Assembly: GCA_013696665.1 (NCBI GenBank)
Contig: JACCYC010000101.1
Location: 1 to 6,743 of the forward strand
Source: Burkholderiaceae bacterium
GTDB taxonomy: Bacteria; Pseudomonadota; Gammaproteobacteria; Burkholderiales; Burkholderiaceae_F
Reading direction: 5' to 3'
DNA: 6,743 nt
Shown here piece by piece: positions 1 through 5,540 of the stretch. Position numbers and translations under genes: made by a program. Every line of letters starts with the position of its first letter. The stretch's first letter is position 1. The notes beneath the pieces were generated by a model. That model saw nothing but the letters and a program-made list of their open reading frames with translations, ran no database searches and had not been told where the DNA came from.

Positions 1-503
1 GTTTTCGATTTCAAAGCAATCGAAAGACTTGACGAATGCGCATGACAAATCGCGCACGCTAGTGCGTCGGCTGCATCGCTTGCCGGAACTTGCGTCAGCG
101 ACAGCAGCCGCTGCACCATCAGCTGTACCTGACGCTTGTCTGCGCGGCCAAAGCCAACGACCGCTTGCTTGATTCGCAACGCGGCGTACTCGTGCACCAC
201 CAGCCCTTCTGCCACTGCTGCGCAGATCGCAGCACCTCGCGCCTGGCCGAGCAGCAGCGTCGACTGCGGATTGACGTTGACGAAAACTTTTTCGATCGTG
301 ACAACCTGCGGCTGCGTCTCGCGAATCACTGCTGAAAGCGCTCGCAGAATTGTTCCGAGCCGCTCATGCAAGTCACCCGCCGGTACGCGAATCACGCCAG
401 CTGAAACGTAGCCAAGCTTTGGACCACTGACCTCGATAACCCCATAACCGGTCCTGTTCAGACCAGGATCGATGCCGAGAACTCGGATCAGTGGAAGGGG
501 CAC
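1..503 (-). CDS. ruvC: Crossover junction endodeoxyribonuclease RuvC (3' end cut by window edge)
   Basis: RuvC is the endonuclease that resolves Holliday junctions with RuvA and RuvB in recombination and repair. My translation of the minus strand gives 167 residues before the window edge; E. coli RuvC has 173, so only the last few residues and the stop are missing. The four catalytic acidic residues are all present: Asp12 in LGIDPGLNRTGYG, Glu71 in TIEKVFVN, and Asp143 and Asp146 in ASDAADALACAICHAH. The conserved stretch NPQSTLLLGQARG follows Glu71. The start is taken as GTG at 503-501 (protein MPLPLIRVLGID). No in-frame ATG lies upstream and I see no clear Shine-Dalgarno, so the exact start is less certain than the identity; an internal CTG at 491 is less likely. 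It lies 57 bases downstream of purH in the same direction and is probably cotranscribed with it. ruvA and ruvB often follow ruvC, but that lies outside the window. Confidence 0.96.
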   Translation of the reverse strand, partial: MPLPLIRVLGIDPGLNRTGYGVIEVSGPKLGYVSAGVIRVPAGDLHERLGTILRALSAVIRETQPQVVTIEKVFVNVNPQSTLLLGQARGAAICAAVAEGLVVHEYAALRIKQAVVGFGRADKRQVQLMVQRLLSLTQVPASDAADALACAICHAHSSSLSIALKSK

Positions 504-560
504 CGAAGGATTGTGCCACTGACCGTCACGCGATAGCGACGCTGCATTGCAGTTGCGCGG
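504..560 (-). other. purH-ruvC intergenic gap
   Basis: This is the 57-base gap between the purH stop and the ruvC GTG start. It holds no convincing terminator and no clear promoter. The only symmetry I see is a short TGAC-G-GTCA repeat on the minus strand, too small to terminate transcription. The ruvC frame stays open upstream through the gap but contains no ATG there. Read-through from purH into ruvC is the simplest interpretation. Confidence 0.5.
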
Positions 561-2126
561 TCAATGTCGGAAATGCCTGATTCCGGTAAAGATCATTGCA
601 ACCCCGCGCTCATTGGCTGCCGCGATCACTTCTTCATCGCGCACGCTACCGCCGGGCTGAATTACGCAGGTCGCGCCTGCATCGACGACAACATCGAGCC
701 CATCACGAAATGGAAAGAAGGCATCAGACGCCGCGACCGACCCTGCGAGCGCAAGCCCGGCAGACTCGGCCTTGATGGACGCGATACGGGCAGAGTCAAG
801 GCGCGACATTTGCCCGGCTCCGACGCCGACGGTCGCCCCGTCGTGCGCAAATACGATCGCGTTGGACTTAACGAACTTCGCGACTTGCCACGCGAACATC
901 GCATCGTCTAGCTGCTGCTGCGTCGGCTGGCGCACCGAGACGATGCGCAGCTCTGAGCGCTGCAACGAATGAACGTCGGGGGTTTGCACCAGCAAGCCGC
1001 CGCCCACGCGCTTGAAGTCGAAATTGTTGTGGGCCTTGCCGGGCGGCACGGTCAGCAGGCGCACGTTGGGTTTGGCGCTGAGTGTGGACCGGGCATCGGC
1101 GCTGAAGCCGGGCGCGATCACAACCTCGACGAATTGACGCAAGATCGCCTGAGCGACATCAGCATCGCATTCTCGGTTGAACGCAATGATTCCGCCAAAC
1201 GCCGATGTCGGATCGGTTCGAAAGGCCTTTTCGTACGCTTCACCAACGCTTGATGCAACCGCAACGCCGCATGGGTTCGCATGCTTGACGATCACGCAGG
1301 CCGTTTCGTCAAACGATCGAACGCATTCCCAGGCAGCGTCGGCGTCTGCGATGTTGTTGTACGAAAGCTCTTTTCCATGCAACTGCGTGAAGCCCGCGAG
1401 CAGTCCATCACTGACGTTTCGATCACGGTAAAAAACAGCTTGCTGATGAGGATTCTCGCCATAACGCATCTGCTGCGCTTTTGACCATTGCTGCGACAGC
1501 ACTTCCGGAAACGCGCCACGCGAGCCGTCATCGCCGAGTGATGTCAGATAGTTCGCGATCGCGCCGTCGTAATGCGCAGTGTGGGCGAAAACCTTTTTTG
1601 CCAACGTCAATCGTGTCGCCTGCGCAACCGCGCCCGTGTGCTGTAGCTCACCGCCGACCGTCGCATAGTCGACCGGATCGACGATCACGGTAACGCTTGG
1701 GTGGTTTTTCGCAGCCGCACGCAACATTGCGGGCCCGCCGATGTCGATATTCTCGATCGCATCGTCGAACGAACAGCCGCTGCGGGCTATCGTTTGTTCG
1801 AACGGGTAGAGGTTGACGATTAAAAGCTCAATCGGATCGATCTGATGCTCAGCCAGCGTGCGCATGTGCTCGGTGTCCGATTGCCGTGCAAGCAGGCCCG
1901 CATGAATACGCGGATTTAGAGTCTTGACACGGCCGTCGAGGATCTCAGGAAAGCCGGTGTAATTCGCAACCTCGGTGACCGGTATGCGTTCCCCGGCCAG
2001 CAGCTTTGCGGTGCCGCCGGTCGACAGAACGTGATAACCGAGAGCGCAAAGCTGCCGTGCGAACTCAACAATCCCTGTCTTGTCGGAAACGCTGATCAGC
2101 GCCCACCGACGTTTCGCCGAACTCAT
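561..2126 (-). CDS. purH: Bifunctional AICAR transformylase / IMP cyclohydrolase PurH
   Basis: PurH catalyses the last two steps of de novo purine synthesis in the cytosol: formylation of AICAR using 10-formyl-tetrahydrofolate, then ring closure to IMP. The protein is 521 residues (E. coli 529). The N-terminal MGS-like cyclohydrolase domain, roughly residues 5-190, shows SVSDKTG (12-18), STGGTAKLL and NYTGFPEILDGRVKTLNPRI. The C-terminal transformylase domain shows MRYGENPHQQAVFY, LHGKELSYNNIADADAAWE, the catalytic Lys281-His282 pair in CVIVKHANPCG, SNAIVFA, GVGAGQMSR and DAFFPFRDG, ending in FTGIRHFRH. The frame is open for 29 further codons upstream, to an ATG at 2213. I reject that start because those codons overlap fis and do not resemble the family; MSSAKRRWALISVSDKTG matches normal PurH N-termini. 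The chosen ATG overlaps the fis TGA as ATGA and has no clear Shine-Dalgarno nearby, so translation is probably coupled to fis. Confidence 0.98.
   Translation of the reverse strand: MSSAKRRWALISVSDKTGIVEFARQLCALGYHVLSTGGTAKLLAGERIPVTEVANYTGFPEILDGRVKTLNPRIHAGLLARQSDTEHMRTLAEHQIDPIELLIVNLYPFEQTIARSGCSFDDAIENIDIGGPAMLRAAAKNHPSVTVIVDPVDYATVGGELQHTGAVAQATRLTLAKKVFAHTAHYDGAIANYLTSLGDDGSRGAFPEVLSQQWSKAQQMRYGENPHQQAVFYRDRNVSDGLLAGFTQLHGKELSYNNIADADAAWECVRSFDETACVIVKHANPCGVAVASSVGEAYEKAFRTDPTSAFGGIIAFNRECDADVAQAILRQFVEVVIAPGFSADARSTLSAKPNVRLLTVPPGKAHNNFDFKRVGGGLLVQTPDVHSLQRSELRIVSVRQPTQQQLDDAMFAWQVAKFVKSNAIVFAHDGATVGVGAGQMSRLDSARIASIKAESAGLALAGSVAASDAFFPFRDGLDVVVDAGATCVIQPGGSVRDEEVIAAANERGVAMIFTGIRHFRH
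2123..2126 (-). other. fis/purH 4-base ATGA stop-start overlap
   Basis: On the minus strand the purH ATG (2126-2124) and the fis TGA (2125-2123) share two bases in the tetranucleotide ATGA. This layout is typical of translational coupling by ribosome re-initiation. No good Shine-Dalgarno lies just upstream of the purH ATG, which supports coupling. Confidence 0.85.
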
Positions 2127-2458
2127 AACAGCCGATATTGCTGCAGCTTCTTGCGCAAGGTGTTTCGATTGATTCCAAGCAGCTCGGACGCCGCGCACTG
2201 ATTGCCATCGCACTTGGTCATCGCAAACTGCAGAAGCGGCCGTTCGACTGCGGTTGTCACCATTTCGAGAAGGGCGTGCGGACGTGAGCCATCCAGGTCA
2301 GCAAAATACTGCTCGAGGCTGCGCACGACAGATTGTTCGAGCGTTTCTCCATTACGGGCACGACTGACACGCTCGCTAGTTGGATACGCAAACCGCGTTG
2401 CGGAAGTTGCGGGCCGGCGTGCAGCCCTGGCGGCCGGATTGGCTGAAACTTTCGGCAT
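2123..2458 (-). CDS. fis: Fis family nucleoid-associated DNA-binding protein, with N-terminal extension
   Basis: Fis is a small dimeric protein that bends DNA, organises the nucleoid and regulates many growth-linked promoters. This copy is 111 residues; E. coli Fis is 98 and betaproteobacterial versions are often under 80. The conserved core begins about residue 39 (ETLEQSVVRSLEQYFADL), continues through AVERPLLQFAMTKCDGNQ, and ends in the helix-turn-helix ASELLGINRNTLRKKLQQY (about 90-108), the most diagnostic part of the family. Residues 1-37 form an Ala/Arg/Ser-rich basic tail starting MPKVSANPAARAARRPATSA, probably disordered. I chose the ATG at 2458 because AGGAAG sits six bases upstream and no usable ATG start lies between it and the core. 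The frame stays open to 2728, but that part is antiparallel shadow within dusB. It follows dusB by 22 bases, the classic dusB-fis pairing, and overlaps purH by ATGA. Confidence 0.93.
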   Translation of the reverse strand: MPKVSANPAARAARRPATSATRFAYPTSERVSRARNGETLEQSVVRSLEQYFADLDGSRPHALLEMVTTAVERPLLQFAMTKCDGNQCAASELLGINRNTLRKKLQQYRLL

Positions 2459-2464
2459 CACTGG

Positions 2465-2470
2465 CTTCCT
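2465..2470 (-). promoter_or_regulatory. Ribosome binding site deciding the fis start
   Basis: The minus-strand sequence AGGAAG lies six bases upstream of the ATG at 2458, inside the 22-base dusB-fis gap. It is the best Shine-Dalgarno-like match in this operon and supports the longer 111-residue Fis rather than a shorter start near the conserved core. Confidence 0.7.
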
Positions 2471-2480
2471 GATTGCGTGA

Positions 2481-3494
2481 CTAGTGCAACGTCCGGCTAT
2501 CAGCCAACTCATAGACGAGCCGCTCGGAGCGCTCGCCGAGAGTGCCAAAAAACCCGTCGACCGCAGCAGCCTGTTCCGAGCAACTCTCGATCGCGTTGAT
2601 ACGCTCGCGAAATTGTTTTCCACCCGCCAATGCCGTTGTGTACCAAATGATGTGTTTGCGAGCGGTACGCACGCCAAGGTCACCATAGAAGCGGTAATGA
2701 TCGTCAAGGTGATCGCGCAGTAACTCACGGACCTCCGCCACGCGAGGTTGTGGCAGATGAGAACCAGTCGCCAGAAAGTGCGCCGTCTCGCGAAAGATCC
2801 ACGGCCGTCCCTGCGCGGCGCGTCCGATCATTACCGCGTCTGCACCGGTTTCTTCGAGCACGAACCTGGCCACCTGTGGCGTATCGACATCGCCGTTGGC
2901 GACAACTGGAATACCCACGGCTTGCTTCACAGCGCGGATCGTCTCGTATTCAGCGCGGCCCCGGAACCCACACGCGCGCGTGCGGCCGTGCAACGTCAAG
3001 GCCGCGACTCCGCTTGCCTCGGCCAAGCGCGCGATCTCCACTGCATTGCGATTCGATAAATCCCAACCGGTTCTAAATTTAAGCGTCACCGGCACGTCGA
3101 CCGAACGCACCACCGCATCCAGGATGCGGGCGACCTTCGCTACATCCTTGAGCAACGCAGAGCCGCACGCGACATTGCACACCTTCTTGGCAGGGCAGCC
3201 CATGTTGATATCAATGATCTGGGCACCGCGGTCGACGTTGTAACGCGCAGCTTCGGCGAGCATTAATGGATCTGACCCGGCGAGCTGCACCGCGACGGGC
3301 GCGCGCTCCCCGTCATGATTCAAACGGCGTGCGGTTTTCTCGCTGGCCCACAGACGAGGATTCGATGCCGCCATTTCGGAGACGGCATAGCCCGCACCGA
3401 GCGCCTTGCACAACCGCCGATAAGGACGATCGGTCACACCCGCCATTGGCGCGACGAACACGTTATTGGGTAGCTCATACGGACCAATGTGCAT
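2481..3494 (-). CDS. dusB: tRNA-dihydrouridine synthase B (DusB)
   Basis: DusB is an FMN-dependent, NADPH-using enzyme that reduces a specific uridine in tRNA to dihydrouridine in the cytosol. The protein has 337 residues (E. coli 321) and aligns by eye over its whole length. It opens with MHIGPYELPNNVFVAPMAGVTDRP, the FMN-binding start of the TIM barrel. It carries SEMAASNP, the active-site block IIDINMGCPAKKV with the catalytic cysteine at residue 100, VPVTLKFRTGW, ALTLHGRTRACGFRG, IPVVANGDV and GADAVMIGRAAQGRPWIFRE. The C-terminal helical tRNA-binding domain contains RTARKHIIWY. The AKKVCNVACGSALL segment fits DusB rather than DusA or DusC. I see no strong Shine-Dalgarno, but the MHIGPYEL start is typical of the family. 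It is the first gene after a 109-base intergenic region and probably leads the dusB-fis-purH-ruvC operon. Confidence 0.98.
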   Translation of the reverse strand: MHIGPYELPNNVFVAPMAGVTDRPYRRLCKALGAGYAVSEMAASNPRLWASEKTARRLNHDGERAPVAVQLAGSDPLMLAEAARYNVDRGAQIIDINMGCPAKKVCNVACGSALLKDVAKVARILDAVVRSVDVPVTLKFRTGWDLSNRNAVEIARLAEASGVAALTLHGRTRACGFRGRAEYETIRAVKQAVGIPVVANGDVDTPQVARFVLEETGADAVMIGRAAQGRPWIFRETAHFLATGSHLPQPRVAEVRELLRDHLDDHYRFYGDLGVRTARKHIIWYTTALAGGKQFRERINAIESCSEQAAAVDGFFGTLGERSERLVYELADSRTLH

Positions 3495-3603
3495 TGCGAT
3501 CGGAATTCGAGCAGCGACGGGGTGTGGGGATGGAAGCGATTTAAAACGGAAGCGACAATCTTAGCGAATAGGAAAAGCGGAAATAAATCTTATTTGCGCT
3601 TGA
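3495..3603 (-). promoter_or_regulatory. AT-rich regulatory region upstream of dusB, with weak promoter candidate
   Basis: This 109-base region separates ubiH from dusB and is more AT-rich than the flanking genes in its distal half. On the minus strand a possible sigma70-type promoter is TTATTT (3586-3581), a 17-base spacer, then TAAGAT (3563-3558). The -10 matches the consensus at four of six positions and the -35 at three of six, so it is weak by sequence alone. It would give a leader of about 55 bases before the dusB ATG. In E. coli dusB-fis is driven by a strong growth-regulated promoter; that a promoter exists here is inference from position and composition. Confidence 0.35.
3577..3599. 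repeat. 23-base imperfect AT-rich palindrome between ubiH and dusB
   Basis: The plus strand reads GCG, G, AAATAA, ATC, TTATTT, G, CGC. The six-base arms AAATAA/TTATTT are perfect around a three-base centre. A single mismatch separates them from outer GCG/CGC arms that also pair. It begins just after the ubiH stop and its plus-strand left arm coincides with the candidate -35 element for dusB. On the minus strand it is followed by TTTT. It could be an operator or a weak hairpin; the AT content makes a strong intrinsic terminator unlikely. Confidence 0.6.
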
Positions 3604-4782
3604 TCAAAAGCGTACGCCGAACATGAGTAGCCGTGCAAACTCGCGTCGTAATTTCGGCACAACCGCCAATGCGGTAAGCCCAATCGACCGCGCCAGTGCT
3701 ATCGGTGAAAACCGCGTGGAAAAAAAAGCCGGCGCAAAGCGCGTCAATGCGACGATCGCAGCGCGATCCACACGCCGCGATTGCGCATATCGATGCAAGG
3801 CCTGAACTGGATCCCGTGCTTCCACATGGGTGAAGCCAATCTGTTCAGCAAGAGCAACACCGTCGCGCAGCCCCAGGTTCAGTCCCTGGCCGGCGACCGG
3901 GTGCAAGGTCTGCGCCGCATTGCCAAGGTACACCATGCGGTGCTCAACCAGCTGATCGCGAGCCTGCTCGTGCAACGGATAGCGACGGCGCGCGTGCAGC
4001 GTCACGACACGCAAGGCGTTTTCACTGAAATGCGCAATCAATTCGTCGATGAAGGCGGAATCTTCCAAACCGATCCGCCTGTCTGCTTCCGCAGTCTTCA
4101 TGCACCAGACAAGCGCACGTCGCTGCGTCGCCGCCGTGCTTGAAGGCAAGGGCAATAACGCTAACGGACCCTCGCGTGTGAAGCGTTCGAACGCTTCATC
4201 GCTGCCGATACCGGTGAGCTCCAGATCGGCAACCACGGCAGCGTGGGAGACCGACGCCGCACCGGTGTGGCCAAACCCCTCGGCGCTGATCGCCAGTGAA
4301 GCGCTGATACGCTGTTCGTTCTCGAATTCGATTTCGACGGAAGACGGTGACTGCCGCACCGCGACCACCTTGTGCGGACGCCGCAGCGTGATCAATTCGT
4401 TTGCCTCCGCCGCCGCGGAAAGCGTTGCAACGAGATCGCCATAACGAATTGTCGCGCCGAGAGTTTCAGCACCAAGCTCGTCATCATCGAGCACCGCGCG
4501 TCCAAAATCGCCAACTGAAGAAACAATCACGCTGCGAATTGGAGCCAGCGCGGTGGCCGGAAGCTCGACAAGTGCACGCAATGTCTGCAACGAGCCCAGC
4601 GACAGCGCGAGCACGCGTTGATCTGTGCGCGCCTGCTCAATCGTTCTTGCGTCGAACACAATGCTCGCCACTGACCGCTTTGCGAGAAGCAGCGCAAGCG
4701 TTAAACCCACCGGGCCGCCACCGAGTATCGCAAGCGGCTGCGACCCTGATTGCGTGACCGGCATACCGGATCCGCTTGTCAT
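3604..4782 (-). CDS. ubiH: UbiH-family FAD-dependent ubiquinone biosynthesis hydroxylase
   Basis: This is a flavoprotein monooxygenase of the UbiH/UbiF/VisC family, which use FAD, NAD(P)H and O2 to hydroxylate the ring of ubiquinone precursors near the inner membrane. The protein has 392 residues, normal for the family. The N-terminal Rossmann fold shows PLAILGGGPVGLTLALLLA (about 16-34) and an acidic strand end FDAR (43-46). DQRVLALSLGS (54-64) is the family arginine motif. FERFTREGPLALLP (198-211) and the FAD ribityl motif GNAAQTLHPVAGQGLNLGLRD (287-307) follow; the GNAAQTLHP form resembles E. coli UbiH more than UbiF or VisC. The C-terminus LLMFGVRF is also typical. The usual DG motif reads SAEGFG (166-171). 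The start is placed at the ATG overlapping the murU TGA (ATGA); an in-frame ATG at 4764 is an alternative, and the ATG at 4872 is rejected because it lies within murU. Ring position specificity cannot be read from the sequence. Confidence 0.9.
   Translation of the reverse strand: MTSGSGMPVTQSGSQPLAILGGGPVGLTLALLLAKRSVASIVFDARTIEQARTDQRVLALSLGSLQTLRALVELPATALAPIRSVIVSSVGDFGRAVLDDDELGAETLGATIRYGDLVATLSAAAEANELITLRRPHKVVAVRQSPSSVEIEFENEQRISASLAISAEGFGHTGAASVSHAAVVADLELTGIGSDEAFERFTREGPLALLPLPSSTAATQRRALVWCMKTAEADRRIGLEDSAFIDELIAHFSENALRVVTLHARRRYPLHEQARDQLVEHRMVYLGNAAQTLHPVAGQGLNLGLRDGVALAEQIGFTHVEARDPVQALHRYAQSRRVDRAAIVALTRFAPAFFSTRFSPIALARSIGLTALAVVPKLRREFARLLMFGVRF
4779..4782 (-). other. murU/ubiH 4-base ATGA stop-start overlap
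   Basis: The ubiH ATG (4782-4780) and the murU TGA (4781-4779) overlap in ATGA on the minus strand. No clear Shine-Dalgarno precedes the ubiH ATG, so re-initiation after murU is likely. It also shows directly that no gene fits between murU and ubiH here. Confidence 0.75.
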
Positions 4783-5540
4783 GGATGTGGTTGATCGATC
4801 GCACAGTCCAATCCGCGGTCGAGTTCGGCATCGAGTTGTGCGAGATCGTCCGGCGTACCAGCATTCCACCAACGCCCACCATAGTGCTCACCGCCAACGC
4901 GGTTGGCGCGCGCCGCTGTATAGATCCAGGGAAACAACGGAGCGCGGCGACCGGCCAATTCGCGCGTGAGCGGAGTGAAAAGGTGCGGCGAAAAAATTCC
5001 AATGTTTGCGTACGTGAGCCGCGGGGTCGCATCGGGATCTATGCGGCGCAACTCACCGTGCTCGACGAGTGCCATATCGCCACCAGAATGAAACGCCGGA
5101 TTCTCTACCAGCACCATGTGGGCATCAAAGGTTCCTTCCTGTAACGCTTTGCTCGCGCTCGAAAGCATCCGGTACGAATAGTCCGTGACAATGTCGCCAC
5201 TCGTGACAATGAACGGCGCTTGGCCGAGCGAAGGAAGCGCCTTCACGATGCCGCCGAGCGTTTCGAGCGCATCGGCGGCCTCGTTGCCTTCGCGCGAGTA
5301 ATGCAGTGCAACTCCGTACCGCTTGCCATCACCCAATGCAGCCTCAAACTGGTCCGGCAGATGCGCGACGTTGATCACGATGTGGCGTATACCCGCGGCC
5401 ACAAGCGCTTCTATCTGCCATTCGATCAGACGCTTGCCTCCCGCTTCGAGCAGTGGCTTCGGCGTGACATCGGTCAAAGGTCGCATGCGCTCGCCGCGAC
5501 CGGCCGCGAGAATCAGAGCGTGGGTCGGTACGACACTCAC
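4779..5540 (-). CDS. murU: N-acetylmuramate alpha-1-phosphate uridylyltransferase MurU
   Basis: MurU transfers UMP from UTP to MurNAc-1-phosphate, giving UDP-MurNAc in the cytosolic peptidoglycan recycling route that bypasses MurA and is linked to intrinsic fosfomycin tolerance in Pseudomonas. The 253-residue protein is a single nucleotidyltransferase domain without the left-handed beta-helix of GlmU. It shows HALILAAGRGERMRPLT (7-23), with the G-x-G-x-R-x-x-P-L-T nucleotide loop, then TPKPLLEAGGKRLIEW (26-41), ETLGGI (93-98), SGDIV with metal-binding Asp116, and WWNAGTPDDLAQLD (224-237). The last block usually has Asp where this protein has Asn226. The start is GTG at 5540-5538, overlapping the amgK TGA as GTGA, with GGGGA four bases upstream. 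By domain alone it could be another sugar-1-phosphate nucleotidyltransferase; direct coupling to amgK makes MurU the best call. Confidence 0.92.
   Translation of the reverse strand: MSVVPTHALILAAGRGERMRPLTDVTPKPLLEAGGKRLIEWQIEALVAAGIRHIVINVAHLPDQFEAALGDGKRYGVALHYSREGNEAADALETLGGIVKALPSLGQAPFIVTSGDIVTDYSYRMLSSASKALQEGTFDAHMVLVENPAFHSGGDMALVEHGELRRIDPDATPRLTYANIGIFSPHLFTPLTRELAGRRAPLFPWIYTAARANRVGGEHYGGRWWNAGTPDDLAQLDAELDRGLDCAIDQPHP
5537..5540 (-). other. amgK/murU 4-base GTGA stop-start overlap
   Basis: The murU GTG start (5540-5538) shares two bases with the amgK TGA stop (5539-5537). It links the kinase and the uridylyltransferase that act in sequence, consistent with coupled synthesis of the two enzymes. 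Confidence 0.85.

Noticed and set aside
136..411. Open reading frames on the plus strand opposite ruvC, including 90-335 and 136-411
   Set aside because: Their translations are Arg/Ser/Cys-rich without recognisable motifs and lie wholly antisense to a clear RuvC frame with all catalytic residues.
2459..2728. N-terminal extension of Fis to 201 residues
   Set aside because: The added residues overlap the 3' part of dusB out of frame and lack Fis similarity, while AGGAAG marks the ATG at 2458.
3577..3603. Intrinsic terminator after ubiH
   Set aside because: The hairpin is followed by TTTT on the minus strand, but the stem is mostly A-T pairs with an internal mismatch, too weak to call a terminator.
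3781..4444. Plus-strand open frames opposite ubiH (3781-4143, 4049-4444)
   Set aside because: They are shadows of a GC-rich coding frame. The minus strand encodes a full-length UbiH-family protein with intact FAD motifs.
4637..5032. A 131-codon minus-strand frame spanning the murU/ubiH junction
   Set aside because: It is out of frame with both recognised genes, Arg-rich, and overlaps conserved MurU sequence; no independent signal supports it.
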